Shown: in pieces, positions 10,198 to 20,811 of the stretch
How the letters are laid out: the number at the start of each line of letters is the position of its first letter
How positions within the stretch are numbered: position 1 is the first letter of the stretch
Assembly (NCBI GenBank): GCA_021234155.1
Contig: JAJEKV010000040.1
Coordinates: 8,787,541-8,851,540 of the forward strand
Reading direction: 5' to 3'
DNA length: 64,000 nucleotides
Origin: Isoetes taiwanensis
Lineage: Eukaryota > Streptophyta > Lycopodiopsida > Isoetales > Isoetaceae
Made by a program: the position numbers and the translations under genes
Notes under the pieces: model-generated
Seen by the model: the letters and a program-made list of their open reading frames with translations, nothing else
Told to the model about the DNA's origin: nothing
The model's database searches: none

Positions 10198-11560
10198 GGC
10201 GCTAGATGGTAAGTAAGTGTGCATCTCAGATGTCCTTAACAGTGCAACAACGACAGAAACCAGGACCCTGAGGTAAGGCATGAGCACTGGATTATCAATT
10301 GGGATTCGATTCCGCATGCTTGCTCTCTTCACGTCTGTGCTTGCTGTCTAATATTGCTGTAATACTGGTTCTATTGGGTATAGTGTATTTAGATTATTTG
10401 CCCCAATGGTTATTTTTGCAAGTGAGGCCCTATAATATGGGGTCAATTTGACCCCATATTGACCTCGAATGGGAGGCTGGGATCTACGTTTGTTATGCCA
10501 AAAATATTTTGCAGACCATTGTAAATAATTTGCATGCATGTTGTTGTGGGCGAACAATTGAATTAATGCGGGTGGCATTAGAGTTGTGGTCGCATGTTCC
10601 TAGTCTAGATTATCGTGGTGCACCATGGCAGGGTAGACTAGGGTATGATGTCGCCTTGTCATTGGGTTGGGAATAGTGTTTGAAATTATTCCCCTTCAAT
10701 GAATAACAAGGCAATCATACATATATAGTAAGCTAAGGTTATTGAAGTTAAAGGTTTGGAAATAACCTTGGGTTAGATTATGTGAATGGTTTATAAAACC
10801 ATTGCATGTTAAAAAGGTGAGCACCCCTTAAATCGGGGATGCCACCAACTTCTAGTTAATAGCAGCGTGAGCTGCGGGACAGGGATCGGCCACTGTCGAT
10901 TTAGCTCTGGACCTGATGGACCGGCTGGTTGGTCGCCACGTGGCATTGCCACGTTGAATTGACAGCTATATTAGAGAAGGCGGCAGCCGGATTGGAGGGA
11001 GGGAACAACAGAGGAGGAGGCCGGCAGCTGTAAACACAGGCAGAGTTAGAACAAAGGAAGAACAGGACCTTTGGGGGCGGATTGGTCGGCAAAGGAGTCT
11101 GATCTGGAAAAGATCTAGGGGGTGAAGTAGAGACATTTGGGTAAGCCGTGGGTTGATAATTTAGTCTGTACCATGGCAGAGCTGGTCTTCTATAAAGAAG
11201 ACGAAAACTAAAAGCTATACTAAATGATTAAACTTTGCCCTAAAGGCAATACTTGATTGCCTTGAGAAACTCCTGTAACCAACACTCAAAGCATGGTCTT
11301 CCAGTTCTATTCTATTAACAGGGATGTTTATCTGGACTGCTAAAGCTTTGCTCCGCTCAGCGAAGGATTCATTGTGGCAGGGCACGGGTGATATGTTTTT
11401 GCAGCCCAAGATAAGCAAGGAAGGCTTGGCATTCCGTAAGGCCCTCTGTTGTTGTTCCTATAAAGAATACTAGGGACATATGATTATTTATCCTAGTTAT
11501 GAAACCCATGTAAACTAATGAGAGGAGGGTTTAGCATTGGTATGGGACAATGCTAGATCC
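10198..11560. other. No recognisable gene; probable decayed retroelement flank
   Basis: AT-rich sequence with no ORF of note. Around 10900-11100 a GC-richer block has a TATA-like TATATTAGAG and purine-rich leader sequence that could be part of an old LTR, but I find no partner copy in the window. Confidence 0.3.
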
Positions 11561-12199
11561 TTATCAACAGGTTAGAGTTACATGTGGTGGCGAGTAGTAT
11601 CCGTAAGATACTTGATTCCGCATCTATTACAGCGGAGTAGACGAACGTCAGGGATGTTTGTCTTAGGGAGTTTAATGCAAGGCATAATTATAGATGAGCA
11701 TGGTTTGTCTAAATAAGAACAAGAGGTACTTGTGAGGTAAAGCTTGTCGCTGATATGGGACAGTGGCATGCGGAACCAACAGTCGAGTAGCCTGCATCCT
11801 TATAATGCCTGCAGTTTCTCCCTGGCATTGGATCCACCAGCGCGGGGGTTCTAGACGACGTACCGTCTAGATATGGTGGGGTGTGTCTGCTTTGCAGATG
11901 CTATGGTGCGTGTGGTGGATTCCATATGTGTGTACTTACAGTCCGCCAGTCATTGCTTCGTCTTGACACTATTGGATAACTCTTATGCATGTTGCTAACA
12001 CGTGGAAGCTCGTGCAGGCTATTTGATAGCTGGCGGAGCGTACGTGTGCATGTAGTTATCTTGTGTTGTCATCTTGTTATTTGTATACGTGGCTTTCGTG
12101 TATATAGCCTCGTGGGAGGCAGTACTTGTTCTGTGTACTCTAATGGTTTGATGTGAATACAAATCGAAATTTTTGGTACTAAAATTTTGGTTCGTAACA
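11561..12199 (+). repeat. 3' part of a 5' LTR (left boundary unknown)
   Basis: The right edge is set by CA at 12198-12199, one base before a tRNA-Met primer binding site. The sequence just before it has typical LTR content (TATATAGCC, then AATACAAATCG leader). I cannot find the matching 3' LTR, so the left edge is a guess. Confidence 0.4.
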
Positions 12200-12200
12200 G

Positions 12201-12212
12201 TGGTATCAGAGC
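12201..12212 (+). other. Primer binding site (tRNA-iMet type)
   Basis: TGGTATCAGAGC is the standard plant LTR-retrotransposon primer site complementary to initiator tRNA-Met 3' end. It directly follows the LTR end at 12199. The same 12-mer occurs at 22431 and 40794. Confidence 0.85.
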
Positions 12213-12244
12213 CTGAGTTGCGGCTTGGACCTTGAGTAGCTGAG

Positions 12245-14281
12245 ATGGAGCACGGCGAGACTAGTGCAGGCGCCCATGGAAAAAATTAGTGGCTATTAAT
12301 AGCCAAATGGCGATTTTTTAGGGGGTCTAGACAATTTTTGCGGCGAATTTTATGAAGGGAGATTTCTTTTGAAAAAATAAAAAATAGCCATAGCTAAAAC
12401 AAATACTCCATTATTTTTTTAGGATTAGCCAAACTATTTTCCCCCTTTTCCTTAAAGAAAAAGGGATTAGCCTTTCTTTATATTACAATAATTACATATT
12501 AAATCATTAATAGCCAAACAACAAAGACTTTTACACATCCCTACCTACCATCATCAGTGATAGTAGTTTTTTAAACTATGCATTTCTATTACATATACCA
12601 TATATGCATCAAAAAGGAATTGTAAGAGATGGCCAATATCTCTCTAGATGCCCGAGTTATTTGCACAACATCTTCCCTCAAGGGTTAGAGATAAGTGCAA
12701 TTTGATCACCATATCTCGAAGGTGTCATTGCATTGAAAGTTATTCAGATCATGGATATTATAAGCTATGTTGTGAGCTTTTGTTAAAAGTTTTTTAATAT
12801 TATCGTATATTTCTTGATTGTTGATTATCATTTGTAATTGTAGTACATATATCTAAAGCTACATAATTTAAATTTTTTGCTTTTACCAGTTAGAAAAAAT
12901 AACCAAGTGAGAGTTTATAGTACTCAATTCAAAAGTTTCGCCAAGTCCAACTACATATAAATGTAATGGTAATAATAACTTTAGCCAAATGTATATCATA
13001 AAGTACAGTAAAATTTTGAAAAATAGCCAAACCATTTTTTATGGAAAAATGTATAGCATGCTTAATTTTTTCCCTGCAGGCGCCCATATTGTAGCAGGAC
13101 ATGCGACTCCTATGGAGGAGGAACCTGATGTACGAGGGCTAGCTGCTCGCGTACAGGAAACCCAGAAGAACCTGGAGACCATGCAGACGAAGTGGGGCGA
13201 GGACTTGCTGGGAGTGCAGCAGAGCCTCAAGGTAGTATTGGACACTCAGACTGCTATGAGAACTGTTTTGGAGACCCTTGCTAGCACAGATGGCCTAGGG
13301 AAGTCTACGGAGAAAGGAAAGTCTCCGGCAGTTGCAGTTGTGGACCCGGATGTACCTGGTACTAGTGCTGGTGTGGAGCAGTCACTGAAGAGTTCCGGAT
13401 TGAGCAAGGAGGACATCCGCAGCCTCGAGCGCACAAAGATCCCGGATTGGGATGGGAAAGGCACTGCTGAGGAGGCGATGGCTTGGATTGACAAGCTAGA
13501 GATCTTTTTTGAGGCTACCAATAAAGGTGATAAGGCGCGGTTGTTCATTGCGCAGATGCGGCTGAAATTGGACGCTTATAGTTGGTGGAATGGTCCTACC
13601 ATGAAGAAGGAGGTGAATACCTAGTCTGATTTCAGGAAGTACTTTGTTGGGGAGTATGCACCTCAGCATGATGCTCGTGATGCGCTTCAGAAGCTGCGGT
13701 ACTGTAAGCAGACAGGTTCTCTTAGTGCTTATATCAATAAGGTACGGGGTTATATCCACAGGGTTGGAGACTTGTCCGAGGCTCGGCAGGTTGATTTCTT
13801 TCTAGGTGGTCTATCCAGTGTTGCTCTCAAGAAGCAGATAATCGGATTGAAACCTGAGGATTTTGAGAGGGCAACTATGTTGGCTCGTCAGCTTGGGGAG
13901 GAGGATGAGTCCTTTTTCTCAAAGAAGAAAAATAGGTTTTTCAAGAAGAAAAAGTCTGAAAAGTCTGAGCAGCCTAAGTCTAAGTCTGCAGGTGGAGAGT
14001 CCAAGAGGCGTAAGGCGGACTCTAAGTCCGGTGGTCCCAGGAAGGGGATTTTCTGCTATAGGTGTGGGGAGCCTGGGCACATTAGTCGTGAATGCTTTCA
14101 GCCACAGAGCAAGAAAGCTGATAACAAGAAAGCAAACGTGACTGAAAAGGCTAAAGAAGTATTGGAATCTAAGACGGTTTCAGCCATTGCCATGGAAGAG
14201 TTGTGCGCGCTGGACAAGCCCGCAAGCAAAGGCATAACCCTAACAGAAACAAGGTGCGTGTGGAGTGGTGGCGTCCAGTAA
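12245..14281 (+). pseudogene. Gag of an LTR retrotransposon, split by a TIR element and by a stop codon
   Basis: The gag ATG is at 12245. After 11 codons the frame is interrupted by a 797-bp insertion (12278-13074) and resumes at 13088 in the same frame beyond the duplicated target. Domains: a coiled-coil N-terminal part, the retrotransposon gag core (WDGKGTAEEAMAWIDKLE, then W-W-N), and a basic linker of Lys-rich repeats. A CCHC zinc knuckle CYRCGEPGHISREC follows at about 14056-14097. A TAG at 13622-13624 lies where gag proteins usually have a Trp (T-W-x-x-F), which fits a TGG to TAG change. No protease or RT follows, so the pol part is deleted or replaced. Confidence 0.8.
12278..13074. mobile_element. 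Non-autonomous TIR element, 797 bp, inside gag
   Basis: The insertion is framed by a 13-base direct repeat TGCAGGCGCCCAT (12265-12277 and 13075-13087). The ends are inverted: GGAAAAAATTA on the left and the complement of GGGAAAAAATTAAG on the right. The left end continues GTGGCTATTAATAGCC. The interior is AT-rich with many AGCCAAA motifs and no coding potential. A shorter relative with matching ends lies at 28047-28404. A 13-base TSD is long for a DNA transposon, and part of it may be chance match. Confidence 0.75.
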
Positions 14282-14511
14282 GTGGAAAAGGAGTCATTAC
14301 TGAAAAAGAGCGCTACAAATATTGTTTTAATAAGTAATAGAAGTATGATGCAAGTGATCCGACCCAATGGGTGGAAATAAAATCCGTGTTGATGTCATGG
14401 AACCCCAGAAAGGGCAAGGTGGATCCGAGAAAGGGGTGCATAAAGATTCCAATCTCTGTGAAGGATAAAGTTCTGAAGTCACTAGAGAAGATAGCCAAAC
14501 AAGCAAAATAA
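14219..14511 (+). pseudogene. Unrecognised conserved-looking reading frame overlapping the gag end
   Basis: A frame different from gag opens at about 14219, contains two adjacent stops near 14336, and closes with TAA at 14509. It reads V-E-W-W-R-P-V, later YKYCFNK, WVEIKSVLMSWNPRKGK and GCIKIPISVKDKVLKSLEK. The density of Trp, Lys and hydrophobic residues looks like real protein rather than noise. I do not recognise the family. It may be the tail of a second retroelement ORF or a captured host exon. Confidence 0.3.
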
Positions 14512-14920
14512 AGTACGAGAGTTCATGAGTATCTTATGATGTGAATCTTACTTTCATTGTAATCCTACTTTCAGTGCATTTTCATTGTCTTCGTGCTTTC
14601 GTTGTAATCTTACTTTCAGTATATGAGTATCTTACTCTACTTGAATGTGAAATACTGGCTTGTGATTATCTACTTGAGTTACATCTACTTGAATGTGGAA
14701 TACTGGCTTGTGATAAGTGTTAACTTGTAATTTGAGACCTGTTAGAATTAAGGCTGATAATAAAAAGTATTTACATGCTATTCCACATTGTTGAAATTGG
14801 GGTTGTCACTATTTGTAAATTTCAAAATGATGGAATAATTTCAAAATAATGGAATCGTGGTTATCATCTTTTCGTGCACTTTTCCAATTTTCATCTCCTC
14901 ATTCTTGTTCTTGCCATATG
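14512..14920. repeat. Non-coding stretch with a short duplicated motif
   Basis: Two copies of a roughly 32-bp unit (CTACTTGAATGTG-AATACTGG, then CTTGTGAT) lie at about 14637-14668 and 14686-14716. ATCTTACTTTCA variants precede them. Otherwise AT-rich, nothing recognised. Confidence 0.4.
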
Positions 14921-15640
14921 GACTCTGTTTATGATATTGCTTCCTCTAAACGGCGCATGATGCCTCGATTTGATGGAAAGACTACCAGATATGGAGGTGG
15001 AGGCTCTGAATGATCCTAAAAGATAAGGATCTTTGAGAAGTCACCTCCACAACTCACTATACTGATATATCTGCTCAACTAGCAATATTGAGATTGTTCT
15101 CAATGATGGAAACCCTGATTTTCTTGAAAAGGACCACACGGCTTGATTGGCAATCAACACTAGCCTCGGTGACACCCCTGCATAATTAGTCAAAGGGGCC
15201 ATCAGCGCTCATGAGATGTTGGTTATTCTTGATAGCCAGAAATGCATTGCTCTTCACAAAGCCCTGTATAATCTCCACCTCGTTGAAGGAGGAAACATCA
15301 CTAGTCACATATGTTGCATGAAATCCATGCTTGATGACCTGGATGTCCTGATTACAAATGATAAGAAAGTATGCTTACTTCTCAATAGCCTTTCTGCCTC
15401 TTCTGAAGGCCTTATCATCAATTTGGATGGAGACTCTCTGATTACTATTTTGAGGCCACCATTGATCGTATTCAAGCAGAAGCACTCTGACAAGGGAAAT
15501 CCAAGCCAATTTCTGACTCTGTCATGATTGCATATGCTAAGCCACCACGAAGTCCAAAACTAGACTGAAGTACCATCACTTATTATAGCTGTCAGCGCAC
15601 TGGTCACTTTGCAAGAGAATGCACTGCCCCAGCACCCGCG
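14921..15640 (+). pseudogene. Ty1/copia gag fragment
   Basis: Scattered frames give F-D-G-K at 14970, then a copia gag (UBN2-type) core at 15216-15527 with ITSHICCMKSMLDDL and LLNSLSASSEG. A decayed zinc knuckle follows near 15585-15620 (C-Q-R-T-G-H-F-A-R-E-C, with the first Cys lost). Frameshifts and stops are frequent, so this is an old remnant. Confidence 0.65.
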
Positions 15641-16330
15641 CAACAGGGTTCGAAATTAGGGTGGTTCGTCCTTAAAAAATCTTGCATTTATTTTCTTATA
15701 AAATTTATCCAGCAACATAGATTTAAACAAATAAATGATTTATCCACTTATAGCACATGATAGATATTCAATAAAGTAGAGAGTTGCAACATTAGAGTAT
15801 CTTCAGAAGCCAGTTTAAGAACTTTTTAGAAATGTTCTTTCAACAGGTGGTTGTGCAACGTACAAATAGGGGTCCTCTTCCTCCTTTAATTCCTCATAGT
15901 AAGGATCCAGAATCCTCATCCACAGCAAATCAGAGTATTGCTAATGAGGCGACTGCATCAAAAATTGTAGCTGCAGCTCTTGCCGTGCAGTCCCATTTTT
16001 TGGATATTAATGCTAGGCTTAAGAATTTGAATCTTCATATCACAAATGTAGAGAATTTGTAATTAACCAAACAGAGCAAGAAGAGAAAGCCCAATTAGAT
16101 GTGGATGACCATTGTGCAAAACCCTTCTTAAAGTAAGGACAACAATTGAAACTTAAGTTGATACATCTGTCATAACAGTAGAGGTTCACCTGAAGATGAA
16201 CTCAAGACGAAGAAGTCGATGTAGATGCTGAGGAAAGGCAAGTCTAAGATGATTTTTAACACGCACAGCGTGAAGTTTAAAAGAGGTTAAATTGACACAT
16301 TTGAGCGTGGAAGAAATCAAGAGAAAACAA
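15641..16330 (+). other. Mostly non-coding; exon-like block at about 15847-16062
   Basis: A good acceptor (TTCTTTCAACAG) at 15835-15846 precedes an open stretch to the TAA ending at 16062. It reads as a hydrophilic then helical segment (ASKIVAAALAVQSHFLDI). I do not recognise it. It could be an exon of an otherwise unseen gene or chance. The remainder to 16330 is AT-rich. Confidence 0.2.
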
Positions 16331-16339
16331 TTGATTATG

Positions 16340-16540
16340 ATCATTACAACACAAATGTAAAAGTTAAAAGAGATATAAATTGATACATTCTACACAATTG
16401 TTGCATGGCTTTGCATGGCCTTAAATCGAGGACCTTGTAAGACTGACGTGATAATCAACTACACCACAAAATCGCCTTGGAAAACAACATTCTTTTTGTT
16501 TCAAGTGAAGAAATAGGCCGATGTGTCCATCATACAATAC
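16340..16540 (-). repeat. tRNA-Val-derived SINE-like repeat, copy 1
   Basis: On the minus strand, 16473-16417 reads like the 5' two-thirds of tRNA-Val. It includes an exact polymerase III A-box (TGGTGTAGTTG at 16466-16456) followed by ATTATCACG. The B-box region is weak. Homology to copy 2 (16915-17110) extends on both sides of the tRNA part, so the unit is longer than a tRNA. Confidence 0.7.
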
Positions 16541-16914
16541 ATTAGTAGCTAGTTATGGCATTTGGTATTGATTATATGTTCTAGTTGTTTATAATGTAGG
16601 CGTGCCTAGAGTACATGTGTTCAGTTTGAGCCTTTTGAAACCACAATCTTTGTAGCATATTTCCTTTCCTATATTTTCTCATTATGGAATCAAAATGAGA
16701 CCACCTTTCTGGATGGATCACAGTACCAACATTTGTTTAGGCAAAATCTTGTACCATATCGAGAAGAACCGATAAAAGTTTTTCTATATTTCTATAATTG
16801 GAAAAGTGATTGATATGGTTTTTGCCCAACAACCAATACCTTGCTCGATAACAATCAATACCTTGCTCTATAACGTGGAATTGATCATGAAAATGCTTAA
16901 TATTAATACAAATA

Positions 16915-17110
16915 TACAAATTTAAAAGACTTTTGACACATTCGACACAATTGTTGCTTGGCTCTGTCCGAACTTAAATCAGAGACCTTCAGTGTGTTAC
17001 ACTGTCGTGATAATCAACTACACCACAAAACCATGTTGAAAAGCATGATTCTTCTTATTTCAATTGGAAAAATAGGCCAATGTATTCAGGCGAAAACCCA
17101 ACAATTCCAG
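16915..17110 (-). repeat. tRNA-Val-derived SINE-like repeat, copy 2
   Basis: On the minus strand, 17032-16971 begins GGTTTTGTGGTGTAGTTG and carries a good anticodon arm: CAGT, a 7-base loop GTAACAC and ACTG. That gives anticodon AAC (Val). A T-arm-like CTGATTTAAG replaces the normal GGTTCGA. Shared flanks with copy 1 include CACAATTGTTGC and AAATAGGCC. The acceptor stem does not close, so it is not a working tRNA gene. Confidence 0.75.
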
Positions 17111-17185
17111 TACCATTATGTGCAAAATTTGAGCCGCTCTCATGATGTATGTCAAGATTACTAGCTTTTTTTTACTAATGCAATG

Positions 17186-17211
17186 GTTTCGTGGTGTAGT
17201 TGGCTATCACT
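17186..17211 (+). pseudogene. 5' fragment of a tRNA-Val-like sequence, fused to copia RT
   Basis: GGTTTCGTGGTGTAGTTGGC followed by TATCAC is the first 26 bases of a plant tRNA-Val (acceptor 5' strand, D-arm, A-box). The match stops abruptly, and copia reverse-transcriptase sequence begins at the next base. Confidence 0.65.
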
Positions 17212-18400
17212 TTATTCTCACACATTGAAGGTCTCCAAATCTGGGCCCATGCCGCCAAGAATCACTATTTTATTCACGAGATAGACATCCATAATGTTTT
17301 TCTCAATGGAGATTTAACTGAAGAAGTATATCTGAAGAAGTATATCTGGAGTAGCCTCAAGGTTTCATCTCCTTTGACTCCTCTGAAGTTTGCAATTGCA
17401 CAAAGAGCCTTATGGCATGTGCCAAGCATCGCGCTCCTGGTATACCCGCTTGGATCAGACCCTTATCACTCTTGGCTTCTCTCGCAGCCATGCAGATTCC
17501 AATGTTTATTATAGACTCAAACCTTCTTTTCTTACCATACTTGGTTTTATAGACGATTTGCTCCTTATAGCAGCCTCCTCTTCTTATCTTGCTTCTGTCA
17601 AAACCGAATTACATGCCTCATTCTGCATGAAAGACCCTTGAAGCCTCCTATGATCAAGTCGCTAAAGCCTACATCTCCACCAATACAAATATGTCTCTGA
17701 TATTCTTGCCAAAGCGAAACTCAGTTCTTGCAATCCAGTGACTACTCCTCTTGAATTCTGACTTCCTCTCCTGCCAAGTGATCCTCCTTGTACACCTAAA
17801 TTCCAAGCTCTTCATGACCAATACAATACTCTCCTCGGCAAGCTCAACTAAGCTGCCATGTCCACCGGACCTAATCTTGCTCTCCCTCTTTGCAAACTTA
17901 GTCAATTCTTCAATGATTCAAGGAACTCTCATTGTGATTCCCTTAATCATGTTCTTCGCTACTTGACAGGGACCATTTTCCATGGCGTTCATTACCGTAC
18001 TGATAATTCATCTCCAACCATCCAAGGCGATGCTATTAGCTGGAGTAGCTCCAAGCAAAGTTGCATTTCCCTCTCCAACATGGAAGCTGGATACGTGGCT
18101 CTTTCTTATGCCACCAAAGAAATAAGGCTGCAGCAATTTTGCGCATGCCTTCATTTTCCTCAATTCCAATCATCTCCATGTTGACAATCAAAGTGCCATG
18201 GCCATCGCTCGCAATCCAGTTCTTCATCGACGCACCAAGCATATAGACATACAATATCACTTTGTCCACAACCTTGTGCAAGCTGATACCATCACTCTCC
18301 AGTATTATCCCACAGATGACATGCCTGCAGACATGTTTACTAAGGCATTAGCTCGTATCAAACACTCCAAATTCACTCAAGCCATTAGCACGTCTGCTTT
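17212..18400 (+). pseudogene. Ty1/copia reverse transcriptase and RNase H remnants
   Basis: Frames in sequence show the RT palm start (IHEIDIHNVFLNGDL, 17275-17320), the active-site region IDDLLLIAASSS (17550-17590), and RNase H text (18030-18110, ISWSSSKQSCISLSNMEAGY). The C-terminal H-F-V-H-N-L-V and ADMFTKAL follow (18255-18350). At least three frameshifts separate them. The RT active site reads I-D-D. Old, inactive. Confidence 0.75.
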
Positions 18401-18540
18401 TAGTGGGGGTCAAGATTCTCCTAAACTCATAAGCATAAGAACCTCATTGATATTTATAGTTGTTAATGATTTTGAAATCCACCACATGAATGTGTTGAAT
18501 GCAAAAAATGAAGAAGAGGTCTATTTGAGATAAGCTTAGG

Positions 18541-19258
18541 GTTTTGAATTGGAAAAGGATAAGGTTTGGAAGCTCAAAGGAGTTGTATACGGACTGAAGC
18601 AATTTCCCAAATAATGGTACTTGTGCATTGATAATTTCTTGAAGGAGCATGGCTTTGAGAAACTAAAACCTATGGGTAACTTGTATAAATTTCAATACAG
18701 AGATGAATTTTGCATAGTTATTTTGTATGTCGATGATTGTATAATGGTCTCAAACAAAATCGAATGCATGAACGAATGCAAAATGGTTTCGACTGACAGG
18801 TTTGAGATGACAAATTTGGGAGTGTCAAAGAAATTTCAAGAGGTGGACGTGACACGACACATAAGAAAAAAAACATTAACATTAAGTTAAACAGATAGTG
18901 TCACTACTACAAAAATAGGTAGAAATGGCACAAACGTGACATTTATCCTCTGCCTTTTTACCGGGCATAAACGTCACTTTTGTGCCATTTGGGGGGCACA
19001 AACGTCATAAATGGCACAAAGGTGACGTTTATGCTCGGTAAAAAGGCGGAGGATAAATGTCACTTTTGTGCCATTTCTACCTATTTTTGTAGTAGTGTGT
19101 TCAAGATATGATTGAAAGATTTGGTTTAGTATCATGTAAAGAAATCAATACATTGTTGGTGCCAAGTCAGAAACATGGTCCAGAATTATGTCCTTCAAAT
19201 GAAATAGAGATGCAAGAAATGAAAAATATGCCACACAAGGATTTGATAGGATGTTTAT
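18541..19258 (+). pseudogene. Second Ty1/copia RT fragment, interrupted by a MITE and cut by another copia element
   Basis: The reading begins near 18541, shifts frame, then shows VVYGLKQ, FCIVILYVDDC (YVDD active site, about 18715-18740) and RFEMTNLG. A 196-bp MITE interrupts it at 18902-19097. Beyond the MITE the same frame goes on to 19258, where the LTR of a minus-strand copia element begins. So this fragment is older than both insertions. Confidence 0.75.
18902..19097. mobile_element. CACTA-type MITE, near-perfect hairpin, 196 bp
   Basis: Ends are CACTACTACAAAAATAGG and its complement CCTATTTTTGTAGTAGTG. The 3-base target duplication is TGT (18899-18901 and 19098-19100), as usual for CACTA elements. 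The interior is one large inverted repeat around a GGGGGG centre near 18990, built from AAATGGCACAAA and TGACGTTTAT-type blocks. A transcript would fold into a long hairpin, so it is a candidate small-RNA source. Confidence 0.9.
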
Positions 19259-19608
19259 TGTGATAGAACTAGTGCAAAACCAACACAAACCCCACAAGAT
19301 CGACTCAAGAGATAGAATAGAAGAACAAGAATAAGTCTATTGAGAAAAGCAATAGAAAATACAATCTCTACTTCTGAGCATTGCATAGTACATAACGTAC
19401 AATCAATATATACAACCGGTGAGACTAAGAATAGTAGTCTACCACTTAACCACCGTCCACTAATTACGGCACTGATTTAGGGTCGGTGCTCAGTGCTGAC
19501 AAAGTGCGCCTTTTGTACATTTCAGCACCTTCTCAGCACCTGTGTGCTAAGTGCTGAACTACTGTTGTTTCAGCAACTGTGCTTAGTCAGTATATTTATA
19601 TTCCAACA
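19259..19608 (-). repeat. 3' LTR of the minus-strand copia element
   Basis: On the minus strand it begins TGTTGGAATATAAATATAC and ends CTATCACA (TG...CA). It is preceded by the purine tract. It contains TATATATTG and AG-rich leader sequence typical of copia LTRs. It abuts an older copia RT fragment at 19258. Confidence 0.8.
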
Positions 19609-19644
19609 CTCTCCCTTAAATGTTGCTGACTAAGCAGAAGAAAA

Positions 19645-20811
19645 TCAGCTGAAACTAAGGTAATCCTTCTCTCCCTTCAGCTGCAATTTCTTCATGCCCA
19701 AGCTCTCCTTCACATTGATGAACTTAGATCCAACTAATGGTTTGGTAAAACCATCAGCAAACTGATCTTGTGAGGAACAATGAACAAGTTGAGAAGATCC
19801 CATTTGGATCTGCTCACAGACAAAACACAAGTGGGTGTCAAGGTGTTTTGTCTTTGGGTGGTACTTAGCATCCTTGGCAAGATGGATGGTACTTGTGTTG
19901 TCGCACAATATAACAGCCGAGGATGGAGGTACCTGCAGATCTGTCCACAAATGTTTAAGCCACAACAATTCCTGCATCCAACACTGAGTGCTTTGAATTC
20001 TGCCTCCCGCTGTAGACTGTCTTTTGGACAACCATATCAGCACGTTAGGCCCTATGAACGTGATCATCCCTGTTGTGGACCTCCTGCTATCATGACAGTT
20101 AGCATGATCTGCATCAACAAAGACTTTCAGCTGGAAATCAGAGGACCTCTGATAAAAGAGACCTTCCTGTGAAGTCCCCTTCAGATGTACCAGCAGTCTT
20201 TTAGCAGCCTTCCAGTGCGACTGCCTGGGATTGCTCATGAATCTGCTCAGCACTCCCATAGCAAAAGAGATATCAGGTCTAGTGACTGTGAGATATATCA
20301 AAGCCCCTACCATGCTTCGATAGAGTGTGGGTCACACTCCTCACTATCGAAATCAAGCTCAAGCCTTGTGCCTGGATCAAAAGGACTTGCCACAGCCTTG
20401 CAATCTTGCATACGATACTGTTGTAACATTTCTTTGATACATTTCTGCTGAGAAAGATAGATGCCATCTGAGTGCTGCCACACTTCTACACCTAAACAGT
20501 AATGCATAAGGCCAAAGTCAGTCATCTCGAAGGACGAAGATAACTTCAACTTCAATATAGAAATCAGCACATCAGCATCTCCTGTGATGATCAAATCATC
20601 AACATACGAAACCACAATGCACATTCGGCCTTCATGTGATTTGTAATAAAGATTGGGGTCTGCTGCACGTCTGCTGAACCCCTGCTCAAGAAAGAAAGCA
20701 TTAATTTTCGCATGCCAACATCTTGGAACCTGCTTCAAGCCATAAATGCTTTTATTCAAATGACAAATCAGCTGCTCCTTCCGTTGAACAACAAATCCTG
20801 GTGGTTGAGTC
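19645..20811 (-). pseudogene. Copia RT (3' half) and RNase H
   Basis: Two overlapping frames. 20811-20307 has QPPGF, INAFFLEQGFSRRAADPNLY and the active site YVDDLI (about 20600). 20313-19645 has VGALIYLTVTRPDI, RNase H VFVDADHANCHDSRRSTTG, HPKTKHLDTHL and FADGFTKPL. A frameshift joins them near 20310. In RNase H the segment that normally reads SSAEAEY is replaced by GRIQSTQC. Confidence 0.85.

Noticed and set aside
16417-16473. Functional tRNA-Val gene
   Set aside because: The acceptor stem does not close, the T-arm is wrong and the anticodon stem is broken; better explained as a SINE-like repeat.
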